Shown piece after piece: positions 42,667 to 54,048 of a DNA stretch of 64,000 bases. Under the pieces are notes generated by a model. The model worked only from the letters and a program-made list of their open reading frames with translations. It was not told where the DNA came from and ran no database searches. Origin of the DNA: an uncultured Parasphingopyxis sp. (lineage in GTDB: Bacteria > Pseudomonadota > Alphaproteobacteria > Sphingomonadales > Sphingomonadaceae); NCBI GenBank assembly GCA_947259005.1, contig CAMYKP010000009.1, positions 1-64,000 on the forward strand. The letters run 5' to 3'. Both the position numbers and the translations under genes were made by a program. Each line of letters begins with the position of its first letter. The first letter of the stretch is position 1.

Positions 42667-44271
42667 ATGAATGATTTTCCGCCATGGAAGGTCTGGATGC
42701 TCACGGCGATGCTCGTCATTGGCGTCCTGCTATCGATTCCAAGCCTGCTGACTGAAGAGCAGCGCGCCTATATTCCCGATTTCCTGCCACAGCCATCGAT
42801 CAATCTGGGTCTGGATCTGTCGGGCGGCGTGCATATTCTGCTTGAAGCGCAAACCGAAGAGTTTCAGGAGCAACGGCTCCAGACCCTGTCCAATCGCATT
42901 GAAGATGCGATGGAGGATGACGGGCCGACCATTGAAATAGGCAGCCTGTCCCGCAGCACCGGCGCTGTACGGTTCACGGTGCGCGACGAGGCGCAGCTTG
43001 ACGACGCGATGGAGCGTGTGCGCGCCTTGACCCAGCCGGTTGGCTTTACCGGGCAGCGCGATTTCAGTGTCGAGAATGAAGATTCGCTGCAAATCGTCGT
43101 TACGCCCACCGAGGCTGGCAATGCCGAGGCCGTGGATATCGCCGTGAATACCGCGACCGAAGTCGTGCGGACCCGGATTGATGAACTGGGTACCCGCGAA
43201 CCGACGATCATCCGGCAGGGTGACGATCGCATAGTCGTTCAGGTGCCCGGTCTCGACAGTCCGGAATCGCTGATGGCGCTGCTGGGGCGGACGGCATCGC
43301 TGGAGTTCCGACTGGTCAATTATGAAGCCGATCCGAATATGGCATTGGCATGCCAGGCGCCGATCGGGTCCGAAGCCATGCCCTATGCCGACCCGGCAGA
43401 TGGCACGGGCTGTGTCATCGTCCAGCGACGGGTGATGGTTTCAGGCGATCAGCTTGCCAATGCGCAGCAGGGTTTTGACCAGCGTACCGGACAGGTAACG
43501 GTCAACCTTACATTTGACGGTGTTGGCGGGCGCGAGTTCGGGCGGGTGACGCAGGAAAATGTCGGCCGGCCCTTCGCAATCCTTCTTGACGGTGAGGTGC
43601 TTTCCGCGCCCAATATCAACGAACCGATCCTGGGCGGCAATGCGCAGATCAGCGGCAGCTTCTCCGTGCAATCCGCCAACGAGCTCGCCATTGCCCTGCG
43701 TTCCGGCCGCTTGCCGATCGAACTTGCCGTGATCGAAAATCGCACCGTTGGCCCGGAACTTGGCGGGGACTCGATCCGCTGGGGCGGGCTTGCGGGCATG
43801 ATCGCGACCATCGCGGTGATGGCGTTCATGATCGTTACCTATGGGCGGTTCGGTGTGTACGCGAATGTCGCGCTCGGCCTGAACCTGTTCCTGATCCTGG
43901 CGATCATGGCGCTGCTTGATGCGACGCTGACGCTGCCCGGTATTGCCGGCTTTGTGTTGACAGTTGGTGCGGCCGTGGATGCCAATGTGCTCATCAACGA
44001 ACGCATACGCGAGGAACAGAGACGCGGCCGCAAGGTGATCGACGCTGTCCAGACGGGTTACAAGGAAGCCAGCCGGGCGATTTTCGATGCGAACATCACC
44101 AACTTTATCGGCGGGGTTCTGATGTTCTCCTTCGGCTCCGGTCCGGTCCGCGGCTTTGCGGTTGTGCTGGTGCTTGGCATCATCACCTCTGTATTCACCG
44201 CCGTAACCGTAACGCGCATGATGGTTTCGGTCTGGATAAAGAACAAGCGCCCTTCGGAGCTGAACATATGA
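42667..44271 (+). CDS. secD: Protein translocase subunit SecD
   Basis: 534 residues. An N-terminal membrane helix, the D1 motif INLGLDLSGGVHILLE, a large periplasmic P1 domain, and the conserved LDGEVLSAPNINEPILGGNA block precede five C-terminal transmembrane segments with DANVLINERIREE (D4 region, proton path Asp). It uses the proton gradient to pull exported chains. It overlaps secF by 4 bases. Confidence 0.97.
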   Translation: MNDFPPWKVWMLTAMLVIGVLLSIPSLLTEEQRAYIPDFLPQPSINLGLDLSGGVHILLEAQTEEFQEQRLQTLSNRIEDAMEDDGPTIEIGSLSRSTGAVRFTVRDEAQLDDAMERVRALTQPVGFTGQRDFSVENEDSLQIVVTPTEAGNAEAVDIAVNTATEVVRTRIDELGTREPTIIRQGDDRIVVQVPGLDSPESLMALLGRTASLEFRLVNYEADPNMALACQAPIGSEAMPYADPADGTGCVIVQRRVMVSGDQLANAQQGFDQRTGQVTVNLTFDGVGGREFGRVTQENVGRPFAILLDGEVLSAPNINEPILGGNAQISGSFSVQSANELAIALRSGRLPIELAVIENRTVGPELGGDSIRWGGLAGMIATIAVMAFMIVTYGRFGVYANVALGLNLFLILAIMALLDATLTLPGIAGFVLTVGAAVDANVLINERIREEQRRGRKVIDAVQTGYKEASRAIFDANITNFIGGVLMFSFGSGPVRGFAVVLVLGIITSVFTAVTVTRMMVSVWIKNKRPSELNI

Positions 44272-45251
44272 TGCGTCTTCTCAAGCTTGTTCCGGACAAC
44301 ACGAACATCGGGTTCCTCAAATGGCGGAACGTTGCGATCATTTTGTCGATCATCCTGACGGTCGCCTCGATTGCATTAACGGTTACGCGCGGGCTGAATT
44401 TCGGCGTCGATTTCGCCGGCGGTCAGATGATCCAGATGACCTTCACCGAGGATGAGGTCGCACCTATTGCCGAGCTTCGCGAAGATATCGACGCTCTCGG
44501 TGTGGAAGGCGCGTCGATCCAGCGTTTCGGAGATCCGAACCAGATATCGATCAGGATGCGGGTTACCGAAGGGGCGGGCGATGATCCGGAACTGGCCAGC
44601 GCCGTTTCGACACGTGTGACCCAGATGATCGAAAGAGAGCATGCCGGAGCACGGATCGATTCGGTGGATTCGGTCTCGGGCAAGGTTTCGGGCGAACTGT
44701 TTCAGGCAGGCGCATTGGCCCTTGGTCTCGCGATGCTGGCGATTTCGCTCTATATCTGGCTGCGCTTCGAATGGCAGTTCGGGGTCGGCGCGCTGTTTGC
44801 ACTGTTTCACGATGTCGCACTGACCTTCGGTTTCTTTGCGCTCACCCAGCTCGAGTTCAACCTCAACATCGTCGCGGCCCTGCTGACGATCATCGGCTAT
44901 TCGCTCAACGATACGATCGTTGTGTATGACCGGATCCGCGAGAATCTGCGCAAATATCGCAAGATGGAGATTGTTCCGCTGCTCGATCTTTCGGTCAACG
45001 AAACGCTTGCCCGTACGGTGATGACCAGCTTGACCATGGCCATCGCGCTTGTTGTCCTGATCTTTGTTGGTCCGGACGTGCTGTTCGGATTTACCGTCGC
45101 AATGCTGCTCGGTGTTTTCGTGGGCACATACAGTTCGATCTATATGGCTTCGCCGATCCTGATCTGGCTCAAGGTCGGACCGGACACCTTTGTGCCGGAA
45201 GAGACCAACCCCTCGGGTCAGAAAATCCACAAGGAGGGGTACGGCCGCTAA
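44268..45251 (+). CDS. secF: Protein translocase subunit SecF
   Basis: 327 residues, six membrane segments. LNFGVDFAGGQMIQMTF near the N-terminus, ALFHDVALTFGFFAL, and the Asn-Asp motif GYSLNDTIVVYDRIRENLRK match the SecF consensus. It ends with a short cytoplasmic tail. ATG 44268 overlaps secD, and the stop abuts the start of the Mth938-like gene. Confidence 0.97.
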   Translation: MMRLLKLVPDNTNIGFLKWRNVAIILSIILTVASIALTVTRGLNFGVDFAGGQMIQMTFTEDEVAPIAELREDIDALGVEGASIQRFGDPNQISIRMRVTEGAGDDPELASAVSTRVTQMIEREHAGARIDSVDSVSGKVSGELFQAGALALGLAMLAISLYIWLRFEWQFGVGALFALFHDVALTFGFFALTQLEFNLNIVAALLTIIGYSLNDTIVVYDRIRENLRKYRKMEIVPLLDLSVNETLARTVMTSLTMAIALVVLIFVGPDVLFGFTVAMLLGVFVGTYSSIYMASPILIWLKVGPDTFVPEETNPSGQKIHKEGYGR

Positions 45252-45637
45252 TGGTTGCGCTTCAGCGCGAAACCCCTGCTTCCGGGCCGCTGCTGACCGG
45301 TTTTGCCGGTCAGGGGTTTCGCGTCGATGACGAAATATATGAGGGCGGGCTCTGGCTTACGCCTGAATGGGCCCGCGGCTGGGAAGCCCCTTCATGGGAT
45401 GCGCTGGCTCCGGACGCGCTGGAACCGTTGCTGACGATCGATCCGTTCCCCGAATTCCTGTTGCTTGGCACCGGCGCACACCTGCGCCGTCCCTCACCAG
45501 CCTTTATCGCGGCTGTCGAGGCGCGCGATATAGGGGTGGAAGCCATGGATAGCCGTGCCGCGGCGCGCAGTTGGGGATTGTTGCGGAACGAGGGGCGCTG
45601 GATCGCCGCTGCTTTAATGCCGCTCGACGAGACCTGA
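45251..45637 (+). CDS. Mth938-like domain protein (DUF498)
   Basis: 128 residues with the Mth938 fold signature: FRVDDEIYEGGLWLTPEWAR, then EFLLLGTGAHLRRPSP and GIGVEAMDSRAAARSWGLL-like stretches near the C-terminus. Function is unknown. The gene is often found after secDF in alphaproteobacteria and is related to a mitochondrial complex I assembly factor (NDUFAF3), from memory. It starts at the secF stop and runs 24 bases into the convergent glycosyltransferase gene. Confidence 0.85.
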   Translation: MVALQRETPASGPLLTGFAGQGFRVDDEIYEGGLWLTPEWARGWEAPSWDALAPDALEPLLTIDPFPEFLLLGTGAHLRRPSPAFIAAVEARDIGVEAMDSRAAARSWGLLRNEGRWIAAALMPLDET

Positions 45638-46783
45638 CAAATGCTGGAACAGCGCATCGCTGTTCCGTTCCCATGAAAATCTGTCGACCGTGCTGCGGAC
45701 GGCCTGCTGGTCCGGCGGATCGCTCAGGATAGTGCGGATCGCGGCGGCAATCGCATCGGGTTCGCGCGCGACGATCGCACCCGCTTCGGGCCGGTCCAGA
45801 AGTTCGGCAGCGCCGCCCACGTCGCTGATCACGATGGGCGTGCCACAAGCCAGCGCTTCGACCCAGGCATTGGCCAGCCCCTCCGATGCAGAGGGCAGCG
45901 CCATCACATCGGCCGCCGCGACCATTTCGGCTACCTCGTCATGCGGTAAATTGCCGGGCAGGTGCACGCGATCCGACAGGCCGAGATCCCGCGCCAGCTT
46001 CTCAAGCGAAGCGCGATCCGCCCCTTCGCCGATGCACCAGAGATTTGCTTCGGGAATCTGTTTCAGCGCTTCGATAACCAGCGCCTGGCCCTTGCGGGGG
46101 ATCAAGGCGCCAATTGTCACGATCAGCGGTCCCGAAACTCCCAGCGCCGCCTTTTCTACCGCCCGGTCGACGGGGCGGAAACGATCCTTGTCGATACCGG
46201 TATAATGGACGGTGATCTTGTCCGCCGTCATGCCGAGGGCGGTCATGTCACGCTTGATCGCTTCGCTGACGGCCAGCAATCCTCCGGCCCGCTGGCCCGC
46301 CTTGAGGACCTGTAACGCGCAGCCTGCCTTTTTCCCCCAATAGTGGATGTCGGCTCCCCGGGCCTTGATGGAGAAGGGCAGGTCCAGTGCTTCGGCAAGA
46401 CGCATGGCGGCAGGGCCGTCCGGATAGAAAAATTCCGCATCGATGATGTCGAATGCGAAACGCTCGCGAATCTTGTGGAGTAGCGGGAGCACGGCCTTTG
46501 TTATCGCTCCCGGTGCCATCGGGCCGCCTATTTGCGGGATGAGACGGAATTTTGGACGGTGGACGATCACGTCTTTCCACACTTCCGTTTCGGGTATCTC
46601 TGCGAAGCGCCGATACCGGGAATGCCGGCTCAGGGGCCAGGGGGGCATGCCGATCGGCGCCACCACTTCAAGCTGGACATCGGCCCGCGCTGCCAGCCCC
46701 AGTGTCTGCCGTTCGACAAAACCGCCGAAAGTCGGCCGCGATGCATCGGGAAACAGGGTCGCAAGGGTCAGCACGCGCAGCAT
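45614..46783 (-). CDS. Glycosyltransferase family 4 protein
   Basis: 389 residues from ATG 46783 (MLRVLTLATLFPDASRPTFG). ATG 46804 would add seven residues and neither has a clear ribosome binding site. The GT-B fold is visible, with an N-terminal acceptor domain (GGFVERQTLGLAARADVQLE) and a donor-binding domain with VTIGALIPRKGQ and WCIGEGADR. The E-x7-E motif region is ALPSASEGLANAWVEALACG. Retaining sugar transfer, probably to a surface polysaccharide, is likely; donor and acceptor are unknown. No other glycosyltransferase is near. Confidence 0.9.
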   Translation of the reverse strand: MLRVLTLATLFPDASRPTFGGFVERQTLGLAARADVQLEVVAPIGMPPWPLSRHSRYRRFAEIPETEVWKDVIVHRPKFRLIPQIGGPMAPGAITKAVLPLLHKIRERFAFDIIDAEFFYPDGPAAMRLAEALDLPFSIKARGADIHYWGKKAGCALQVLKAGQRAGGLLAVSEAIKRDMTALGMTADKITVHYTGIDKDRFRPVDRAVEKAALGVSGPLIVTIGALIPRKGQALVIEALKQIPEANLWCIGEGADRASLEKLARDLGLSDRVHLPGNLPHDEVAEMVAAADVMALPSASEGLANAWVEALACGTPIVISDVGGAAELLDRPEAGAIVAREPDAIAAAIRTILSDPPDQQAVRSTVDRFSWERNSDALFQHLSGLVERH

Positions 46784-46882
46784 GGCATGGCTATAGCTGA
46801 ACATCGGCCGTTCGGAACCCTTTCCGCAAATGAAGAATCTGCTCTCTTGGCGGCGGCGATTGGCTGCGCTAGAGGCTGTGGC

Positions 46883-47683
46883 ATGCGTATCCAGTCCCGC
46901 CCCGCAGCACTGTTGTTAGCCGCTGCCGCTTTCGTTCCGCTCGCTTCGTGCGCCGGTCCGAGTGCCCAAACCCGTGCCGACACTCAATATGTCGCGCGTG
47001 ACGTCAACACCTTGTACAATCTGGCGAAGGACAGGCTGGACAGGAACCAGTATGGCCTGGCCGCGGCGATCTTCTCTGAAGTCGAGCGCCAGCATCCCTA
47101 TTCGCCCTGGGCGCGGCGGGCGCAGCTTATGGGCGCTTTCAGCTTCTATCTGGCGCGCGAATATCCGGAGGCCATTTCCTCCGCGCGGCGCTTCATTTCG
47201 ATCCATCCGGGCAACCGCGATGCGCCCTATGCCTATTATCTCATCGCGATCAGCTATTATGAGCAGATGTCGGATGTGACGCGGGACCAGTCGGTCACGC
47301 GCCAGGCGCAGGTTGCCCTGAACGAGGTTGTTCGCCGCTATCCGGAAAGCGTTTATGCGGCCGATGCCCGGCTCAAGCTCGATCTGGTCAATGACCATCT
47401 GGCCGGCAAGGAAATGGAAATCGGTCGCTTCTATCAGCGTCGCCGCCAATGGCTGGCCGCCACCGTTCGGTTCCGCAATGTTGTCGACACCTTTGACACG
47501 ACGACCCATGCGCCCGAGGCGCTGATGCGGTTGACCGAAAGCTATCTGGCGCTCGGCATTGTCGAGGAAGCGCGGCGTTCGGCGGCGGTTCTCGGGACCA
47601 ACTATCCCGAATCGCGCTGGTACACGCGCGCCTATGACCTGATGCAGCGCCATGGCGGCGCACAGGCAACCGGAACCGATTAA
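46883..47683 (+). CDS. bamD: Outer membrane assembly lipoprotein BamD
   Basis: 266 residues from ATG 46883. The lipobox is PLASC. The rest is TPR-like repeats: LYNLAKDRLDRNQYGLAAAI, QHPYSPWARRAQLMGAFSFY, REYPEAISSARRFISIHPGN and YPESVYAADARLKLDLVNDH, the BamD pattern. It is part of the BAM complex inserting beta-barrel proteins. It stands upstream of recN as in most alphaproteobacteria. Confidence 0.96.
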   Translation: MRIQSRPAALLLAAAAFVPLASCAGPSAQTRADTQYVARDVNTLYNLAKDRLDRNQYGLAAAIFSEVERQHPYSPWARRAQLMGAFSFYLAREYPEAISSARRFISIHPGNRDAPYAYYLIAISYYEQMSDVTRDQSVTRQAQVALNEVVRRYPESVYAADARLKLDLVNDHLAGKEMEIGRFYQRRRQWLAATVRFRNVVDTFDTTTHAPEALMRLTESYLALGIVEEARRSAAVLGTNYPESRWYTRAYDLMQRHGGAQATGTD

Positions 47684-47724
47684 GGGCGCTGGCCTAAGCG
47701 ATTAATTGCGTTAAAAGCAGGGCC

Positions 47725-49386
47725 ATGCTGACCGGCCTTTCCATTCGCGATGTCGTGCTGATTGAGGCGCTCGACCTCTCCTTTTCGGACGGGCTTGGCG
47801 CGCTGACCGGCGAAACGGGTGCGGGCAAATCCATCCTTCTCGATGCACTGGGCCTCGCGTTGGGTGTGCGCGCCGATAGCGGGCTGGTGCGTCAGGGCGC
47901 CGAGCGCGCCGTCGTCAGCGCGACTTTCGATCTTCCGCCCAGCCATCCGGTCGGGCTGCTCCTTACGGAGAGCGGCCTTGATGCCGAACCGGGCGAGCCG
48001 CTTATCGTGCGCAGGATCGTCAAGGCCGATGGCGGCAGCCGGGCCAGCGTAAACGACCAGCCCGTATCGGCCGCGTTACTGCGTGAAATTGGCGGGCATC
48101 TTGTCGAGATTCACGGCCAGCATGATGATCGCGGGCTGCTGAACGCCAAGGGGCATCGCGCTTTGCTTGACAGTTTCGGCAATATCGATCTGCACGGCCT
48201 GGCCCAGGCCTGGGATGCATGGCGGACTGCCGAAGATCAGCTCGCCGAGGCGCGGGCCGAAGTTGAGGAAGCCGAACGGGACCGGGAATTTCTCGATCAT
48301 GCCGTGAAGGAATTGCAGTCGCTTGCTCCGGAAGCCGGCGAAGAGGCTGCGCTCGCGGAAGCCCGGGCGACGATGCAGAAGGGCGACCGGATCGCGGACG
48401 ATCTCAACGAGATTGCCGAATTGCTCGACGGGTCGGATGGCGGGCTTGCCAAATTGCGTCAGGCCGCACGCCGCGCCGACCGGATCGCCGGTGAACATGA
48501 AGTGCTTGGCGAGGCGCTGGCCGCGCTGGACCGCGCGCTGATCGAAGCGGACCTGGCCGAGGAAAAACTCGCCGAAGCTTCCCATATCCTCGCTTTCGAT
48601 CCTGCCCGGCTCGATGAGGCCGAAACGAGATTGTTCGATATTCGCGCTCTGGCCCGCAAACACCGGGTCGAGCCTGATGCGCTCCCGGCCCTCACTGAAG
48701 AGATGGCGGCGAAGCTCGAGCGGATTGAAGCAGGCGGCGCGCATCTGGCGGCGCTGGAGGCCGATGTCGCGGCCAAGCGCGCGGCCTATGTCGCCAAGGC
48801 GGAAGCGGTGAGCAAGAAGCGCACTGCGGCCGCCAAGGCGCTCGACACAGCGGTCGCCGGAGAATTGGCGCCACTGAAGCTGGACGCCGCGAAATTCCGC
48901 ACGGCGGTAGAAACGCTCGACGAAACCCAATGGACGGCTAACGGGCAGGACCGGGTCGCGTTCGAGATTTCGACCAATCCCGGCGCGCCTTTCGGCCCGC
49001 TCGCCAAGATCGCCTCGGGCGGTGAACTCTCCCGCTTCATCCTCGCGCTGAAGGTTGCGCTGGCCGAACAGGGCGGCGCGGCGACGATGATCTTCGACGA
49101 GATCGACCGGGGCGTCGGTGGCGCGGTGGCGAGCGCCATCGGCGAACGACTGTCGCGGCTGGCCGAAGGCGCGCAATTGCTGGTTGTCACACACAGCCCG
49201 CAAGTCGCCGCGCGCGCCGGCCATCAATGGCAGATCGCGAAAAGCTCCGACGGGCTTGTGACACGGACGGGCGTCCAGCGGCTCGATGACGGTGAACGGC
49301 GCGAGGAAATTGCCCGGATGTTGTCGGGTGCAGAAATCACCGATGAGGCGCGGGCGCAGGCGGATCGGTTGCTGGAGGGGGTGTGA
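47725..49386 (+). CDS. recN: DNA repair protein RecN
   Basis: SMC-like ATPase of double-strand break repair. 553 residues. Walker A is GETGAGKSILLDALGLALG (about residues 30-48), followed by VEIHGQHDDRGLL. A long coiled coil fills the middle, and the C-terminal signature FGPLAKIASGGELSRFILAL is followed by Walker B TMIFDEIDRGVGG and VVTHSPQVAARAGHQW. The last 20 codons reappear in diverged form at 49829-49888. The stop overlaps the next start (TGATG). Confidence 0.97.
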   Translation: MLTGLSIRDVVLIEALDLSFSDGLGALTGETGAGKSILLDALGLALGVRADSGLVRQGAERAVVSATFDLPPSHPVGLLLTESGLDAEPGEPLIVRRIVKADGGSRASVNDQPVSAALLREIGGHLVEIHGQHDDRGLLNAKGHRALLDSFGNIDLHGLAQAWDAWRTAEDQLAEARAEVEEAERDREFLDHAVKELQSLAPEAGEEAALAEARATMQKGDRIADDLNEIAELLDGSDGGLAKLRQAARRADRIAGEHEVLGEALAALDRALIEADLAEEKLAEASHILAFDPARLDEAETRLFDIRALARKHRVEPDALPALTEEMAAKLERIEAGGAHLAALEADVAAKRAAYVAKAEAVSKKRTAAAKALDTAVAGELAPLKLDAAKFRTAVETLDETQWTANGQDRVAFEISTNPGAPFGPLAKIASGGELSRFILALKVALAEQGGAATMIFDEIDRGVGGAVASAIGERLSRLAEGAQLLVVTHSPQVAARAGHQWQIAKSSDGLVTRTGVQRLDDGERREEIARMLSGAEITDEARAQADRLLEGV

Positions 49387-49775
49387 TGTATGCCCGCCGC
49401 ACGATAATGAAAGGCGCAGGAGCAGTGGCGCTGGCCGCAATGCTCGGTTCGGAGGCCAATGCCATGGAAGAAATGACGCTCTACGGATTGATCGGGCAGA
49501 TGATGGCCCAGCCCGGCCGGCGTGCTGAGCTGATCGCCATCCTTGCCGAGGGGACGGCGGGGATGCCCGGCTGCCTCGCTTATGTGATCGCCGAGGATCG
49601 CGGCGACGAGAATGCGATCTGGATTACCGAGCTGTGGGACAGCGAGGAGAGCCATGCCGCCTCGCTGGAACTTCCTTCCGTGCAAGCAGCGATCGCGCAA
49701 GGCCGCCCGTTGATCGCGGGCTTTGGTCATCGCTTCGAAACGACGCCGGTGGCGGGATATCCCCCGGCTGTATGA
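49386..49775 (+). CDS. Exported ABM-type putative quinol monooxygenase
   Basis: 129 residues from ATG 49386, overlapping the recN stop. The N-terminus YARRTIMKGAGAVALAAMLG has a twin Arg before a hydrophobic stretch, so it is a Tat-like or Sec signal ending near NAMEE. The rest is an ABM domain (TLYGLIGQMMAQPGRRAELI, GMPGCLAYVIAEDRGDENAI, ITELWDSEESHAASLELPSV). It is of similar type to the protein at 41833 but distinct. It lies between recN and ligA with no obvious link to DNA repair, and is coupled to the following mini-gene by ATGA. Confidence 0.82.
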   Translation: MYARRTIMKGAGAVALAAMLGSEANAMEEMTLYGLIGQMMAQPGRRAELIAILAEGTAGMPGCLAYVIAEDRGDENAIWITELWDSEESHAASLELPSVQAAIAQGRPLIAGFGHRFETTPVAGYPPAV

Positions 49776-49884
49776 CTGAATTTTCCGAATCTGACGCCGC
49801 CAACGAACCGATGCGGCTGGAGATACAAGGCGCCAAGATCGTCGAAGAGGCTCGCGCGCAGGCTGATCGATTGCCGGAGAGCTT

Positions 49885-49888
<4 letters not shown>
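49772..49888 (+). CDS. Chimeric mini-gene: ligA start fused to recN end
   Basis: 38 codons, ATG 49772 to TGA 49888, with ATGA overlaps at both ends. The first half (SDAANEPMRL) matches the LigA N-terminus ([10 protein letters not shown]). The second half (GAKIVEEARAQADRLPESL) matches the RecN C-terminus (GAEITDEARAQADRLLEGV). By hand, 27 of 33 bases match ligA 50223-50255 and 44 of 60 match recN 49327-49386. This is the junction expected from a tandem duplication of a recN-to-ligA segment. Most differences in the EARAQADRL block are synonymous, which hints that it is translated. Function unknown; it may be a remnant. Confidence 0.65.
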
Positions 49889-52262
<2,374 letters not shown>

Positions 52263-52411
52263 GACACGCTATTCTTCTTCCGTCATCCCCGCCCAAGAAA
52301 ACCCTGTCCTATTTGATCCTGCCTCTGATATTATCGGCCCATGATCCAGTTCCTCGCACATGCAGAATTTTTTGGATGGGTGAGGGCCTCCCTTTTTACC
52401 CCCGACCTGTG

Positions 52412-53101
52412 TCAACGAGTGTCAACTTGAGGAGAATCGAACCAGCGCATCACGCTGAAATTGAACGGCGTCCAGGCACCAACGCGCACACCGGCACCGC
52501 GCAACACGGACCCCGTCCATTCGTTGCAGGTCCTGAACGCATTGTACCGCCCACGCGCTTCGTAAAAGACATCCGCGCGGCCATAGCCCGTTACCGGCTG
52601 GGACTGTCCGGCATCGTCCAGCGCAAACTGGCCGCGAATGGCCGCCGCGATCAACCGATACTGATCGGGCGTGACCCGGATCGCGCGCAGGTCATCGGCT
52701 GCCTGCGGAGCGGCGATATGGTCGACATGGACAAGGCTTGCCTCGCTGCCGAACAGTGCGGCGAAGGCGGTTGAGGGGCGCAGGTCTCCCCATGTCGGTG
52801 TTTCGAGATAAAAGGTCCGGTCGCCCCAGCCGAACAATAAGTGGTCGCTGGCATAGCGCGGATCAGTCAGATGTTCGGGCCGCACGAGATCGCTCCAGTC
52901 GGCAATCTGGTTGCGGCGGGGGAGGACGAGCCCTGTATGGACGCCATTGTCATGCACATAGAGCGTGATCCCGGAATCGGGCTCCTGCCAACCGGCATTG
53001 CTGGGGATGATCGATCCGCCGATCCCGGCCAGGACATAGCCGAGCAGGACAAGACACAATGCCGATATCATCCGACCAATGCCGCGCAGGACCTTCTTCA
53101 T
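52412..53101 (-). CDS. TIGR02117/DUF2459 family protein
   Basis: 229 residues from ATG 53101. An N-terminal membrane helix (MISALCLVLLGYVLAGIGGS) is followed by a periplasmic domain with ITLYVHDNGVHTGLVLPRRN, LLFGWGDRTFYLETPTWGDL and FRTCNEWTGSVLRGAGVRVG, WTPF: the blocks of TIGR02117. The Cys and His suggest an NlpC/P60-like or other thiol hydrolase site, which is inference. It is separated from ligA by 149 bases containing no recognisable gene or clear terminator. Confidence 0.85.
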   Translation of the reverse strand: MKKVLRGIGRMISALCLVLLGYVLAGIGGSIIPSNAGWQEPDSGITLYVHDNGVHTGLVLPRRNQIADWSDLVRPEHLTDPRYASDHLLFGWGDRTFYLETPTWGDLRPSTAFAALFGSEASLVHVDHIAAPQAADDLRAIRVTPDQYRLIAAAIRGQFALDDAGQSQPVTGYGRADVFYEARGRYNAFRTCNEWTGSVLRGAGVRVGAWTPFNFSVMRWFDSPQVDTR

Positions 53102-53163
53102 CGTCGTTCCATGCGAACTTTGATCCCGGTCATTCGTCCTTTTCATTCTTTGCTGTTATATTG

Positions 53164-54048
53164 ATGCGCATGACAGAAGACACACATGTTTTGGAAAAGC
53201 CGCCGGAAGGCGCCGGCGCGGACTGGACGATCCCGCAGGACTGGAACGCATATACGCCCGAGGACCATGAGACCTGGGATATCCTGTTCAAACGGCAGCT
53301 CGCCCAGTTGCCGGGCCGGGCGAGCCAGGCCTTTCTTGATGGTATCGACGTATTGAAGCTCTCCAAACCGGGGATTCCGGATTTCGAGGAATTGTCGGAA
53401 AATCTGATGCGCGAAACGGGCTGGCAGGTCATTGCCGTGCCCGGGCTGGTGCCTGACGATGTGTTTTTCGATCATCTGGCCAATCGCCGTTTCGTGGCCG
53501 GGAACTTCATCCGGCGCAGGGAACAGCTCGATTATCTGCAGGAGCCGGATGTCTTTCACGATGTATTCGGCCATGTGCCGATGCTCGCGAATCCGGTTTT
53601 CGCCGATTATATGGAGGCTTATGGCCGGGGCGGCCTAAGGGCGCTTGAATATGACAGCCTCGACCATCTCGCCCGGCTCTACTGGTACACGGTCGAATTC
53701 GGGCTGGTAGAGGAAGCGGGCGGCCTGCGCATCTATGGCTCCGGCATTGTTTCCAGCCATGGCGAAAGCCTGTTCTCGCTCGACGACCCAAGTCCGAACC
53801 GGATCGGCTTCGACATGAAGCGGGTTATGCGGACCAATTACCGGATCGACGATTTCCAGCAGGTCTATTTCGTGATTCCGAGTTTCGAGGAACTGTTGCG
53901 GCAGACCGTAGAGACGGATTTTGCACCGCTTTATCGGGAACTGGAAAGTGCCAGCGATTTTGCGCCCGACGATATTGTCGAGGGCGACCGGATATTTACG
54001 CGCGGGACGCAGGCCTATGCCCGCGAACAGGCCGCTTCTCCAGCCTGA
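53164..54048 (+). CDS. phhA: Phenylalanine 4-monooxygenase
   Basis: Pterin-dependent aromatic amino acid hydroxylase, Phe to Tyr. 294 residues from ATG 53164; ATG 53170 is equally possible and no ribosome binding site is visible. The iron-binding motif HDVFGHVPMLANPVFADYME gives two His ligands, and the Glu ligand is in YWYTVEFGLVEE. YGSGIVSSHGESLFSLDDPS is also conserved. No carbinolamine dehydratase gene is near. The 3' end overlaps the convergent prmA end by 53 bases. Confidence 0.95.
   Translation: MRMTEDTHVLEKPPEGAGADWTIPQDWNAYTPEDHETWDILFKRQLAQLPGRASQAFLDGIDVLKLSKPGIPDFEELSENLMRETGWQVIAVPGLVPDDVFFDHLANRRFVAGNFIRRREQLDYLQEPDVFHDVFGHVPMLANPVFADYMEAYGRGGLRALEYDSLDHLARLYWYTVEFGLVEEAGGLRIYGSGIVSSHGESLFSLDDPSPNRIGFDMKRVMRTNYRIDDFQQVYFVIPSFEELLRQTVETDFAPLYRELESASDFAPDDIVEGDRIFTRGTQAYAREQAASPA

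Noticed and set aside
52409..52427. Direct repeat TGTCAAC at the end of the TIGR02117 gene
   Set aside because: Two seven-base copies separated by three bases, partly within coding sequence. No flanking structure suggests an attachment site.
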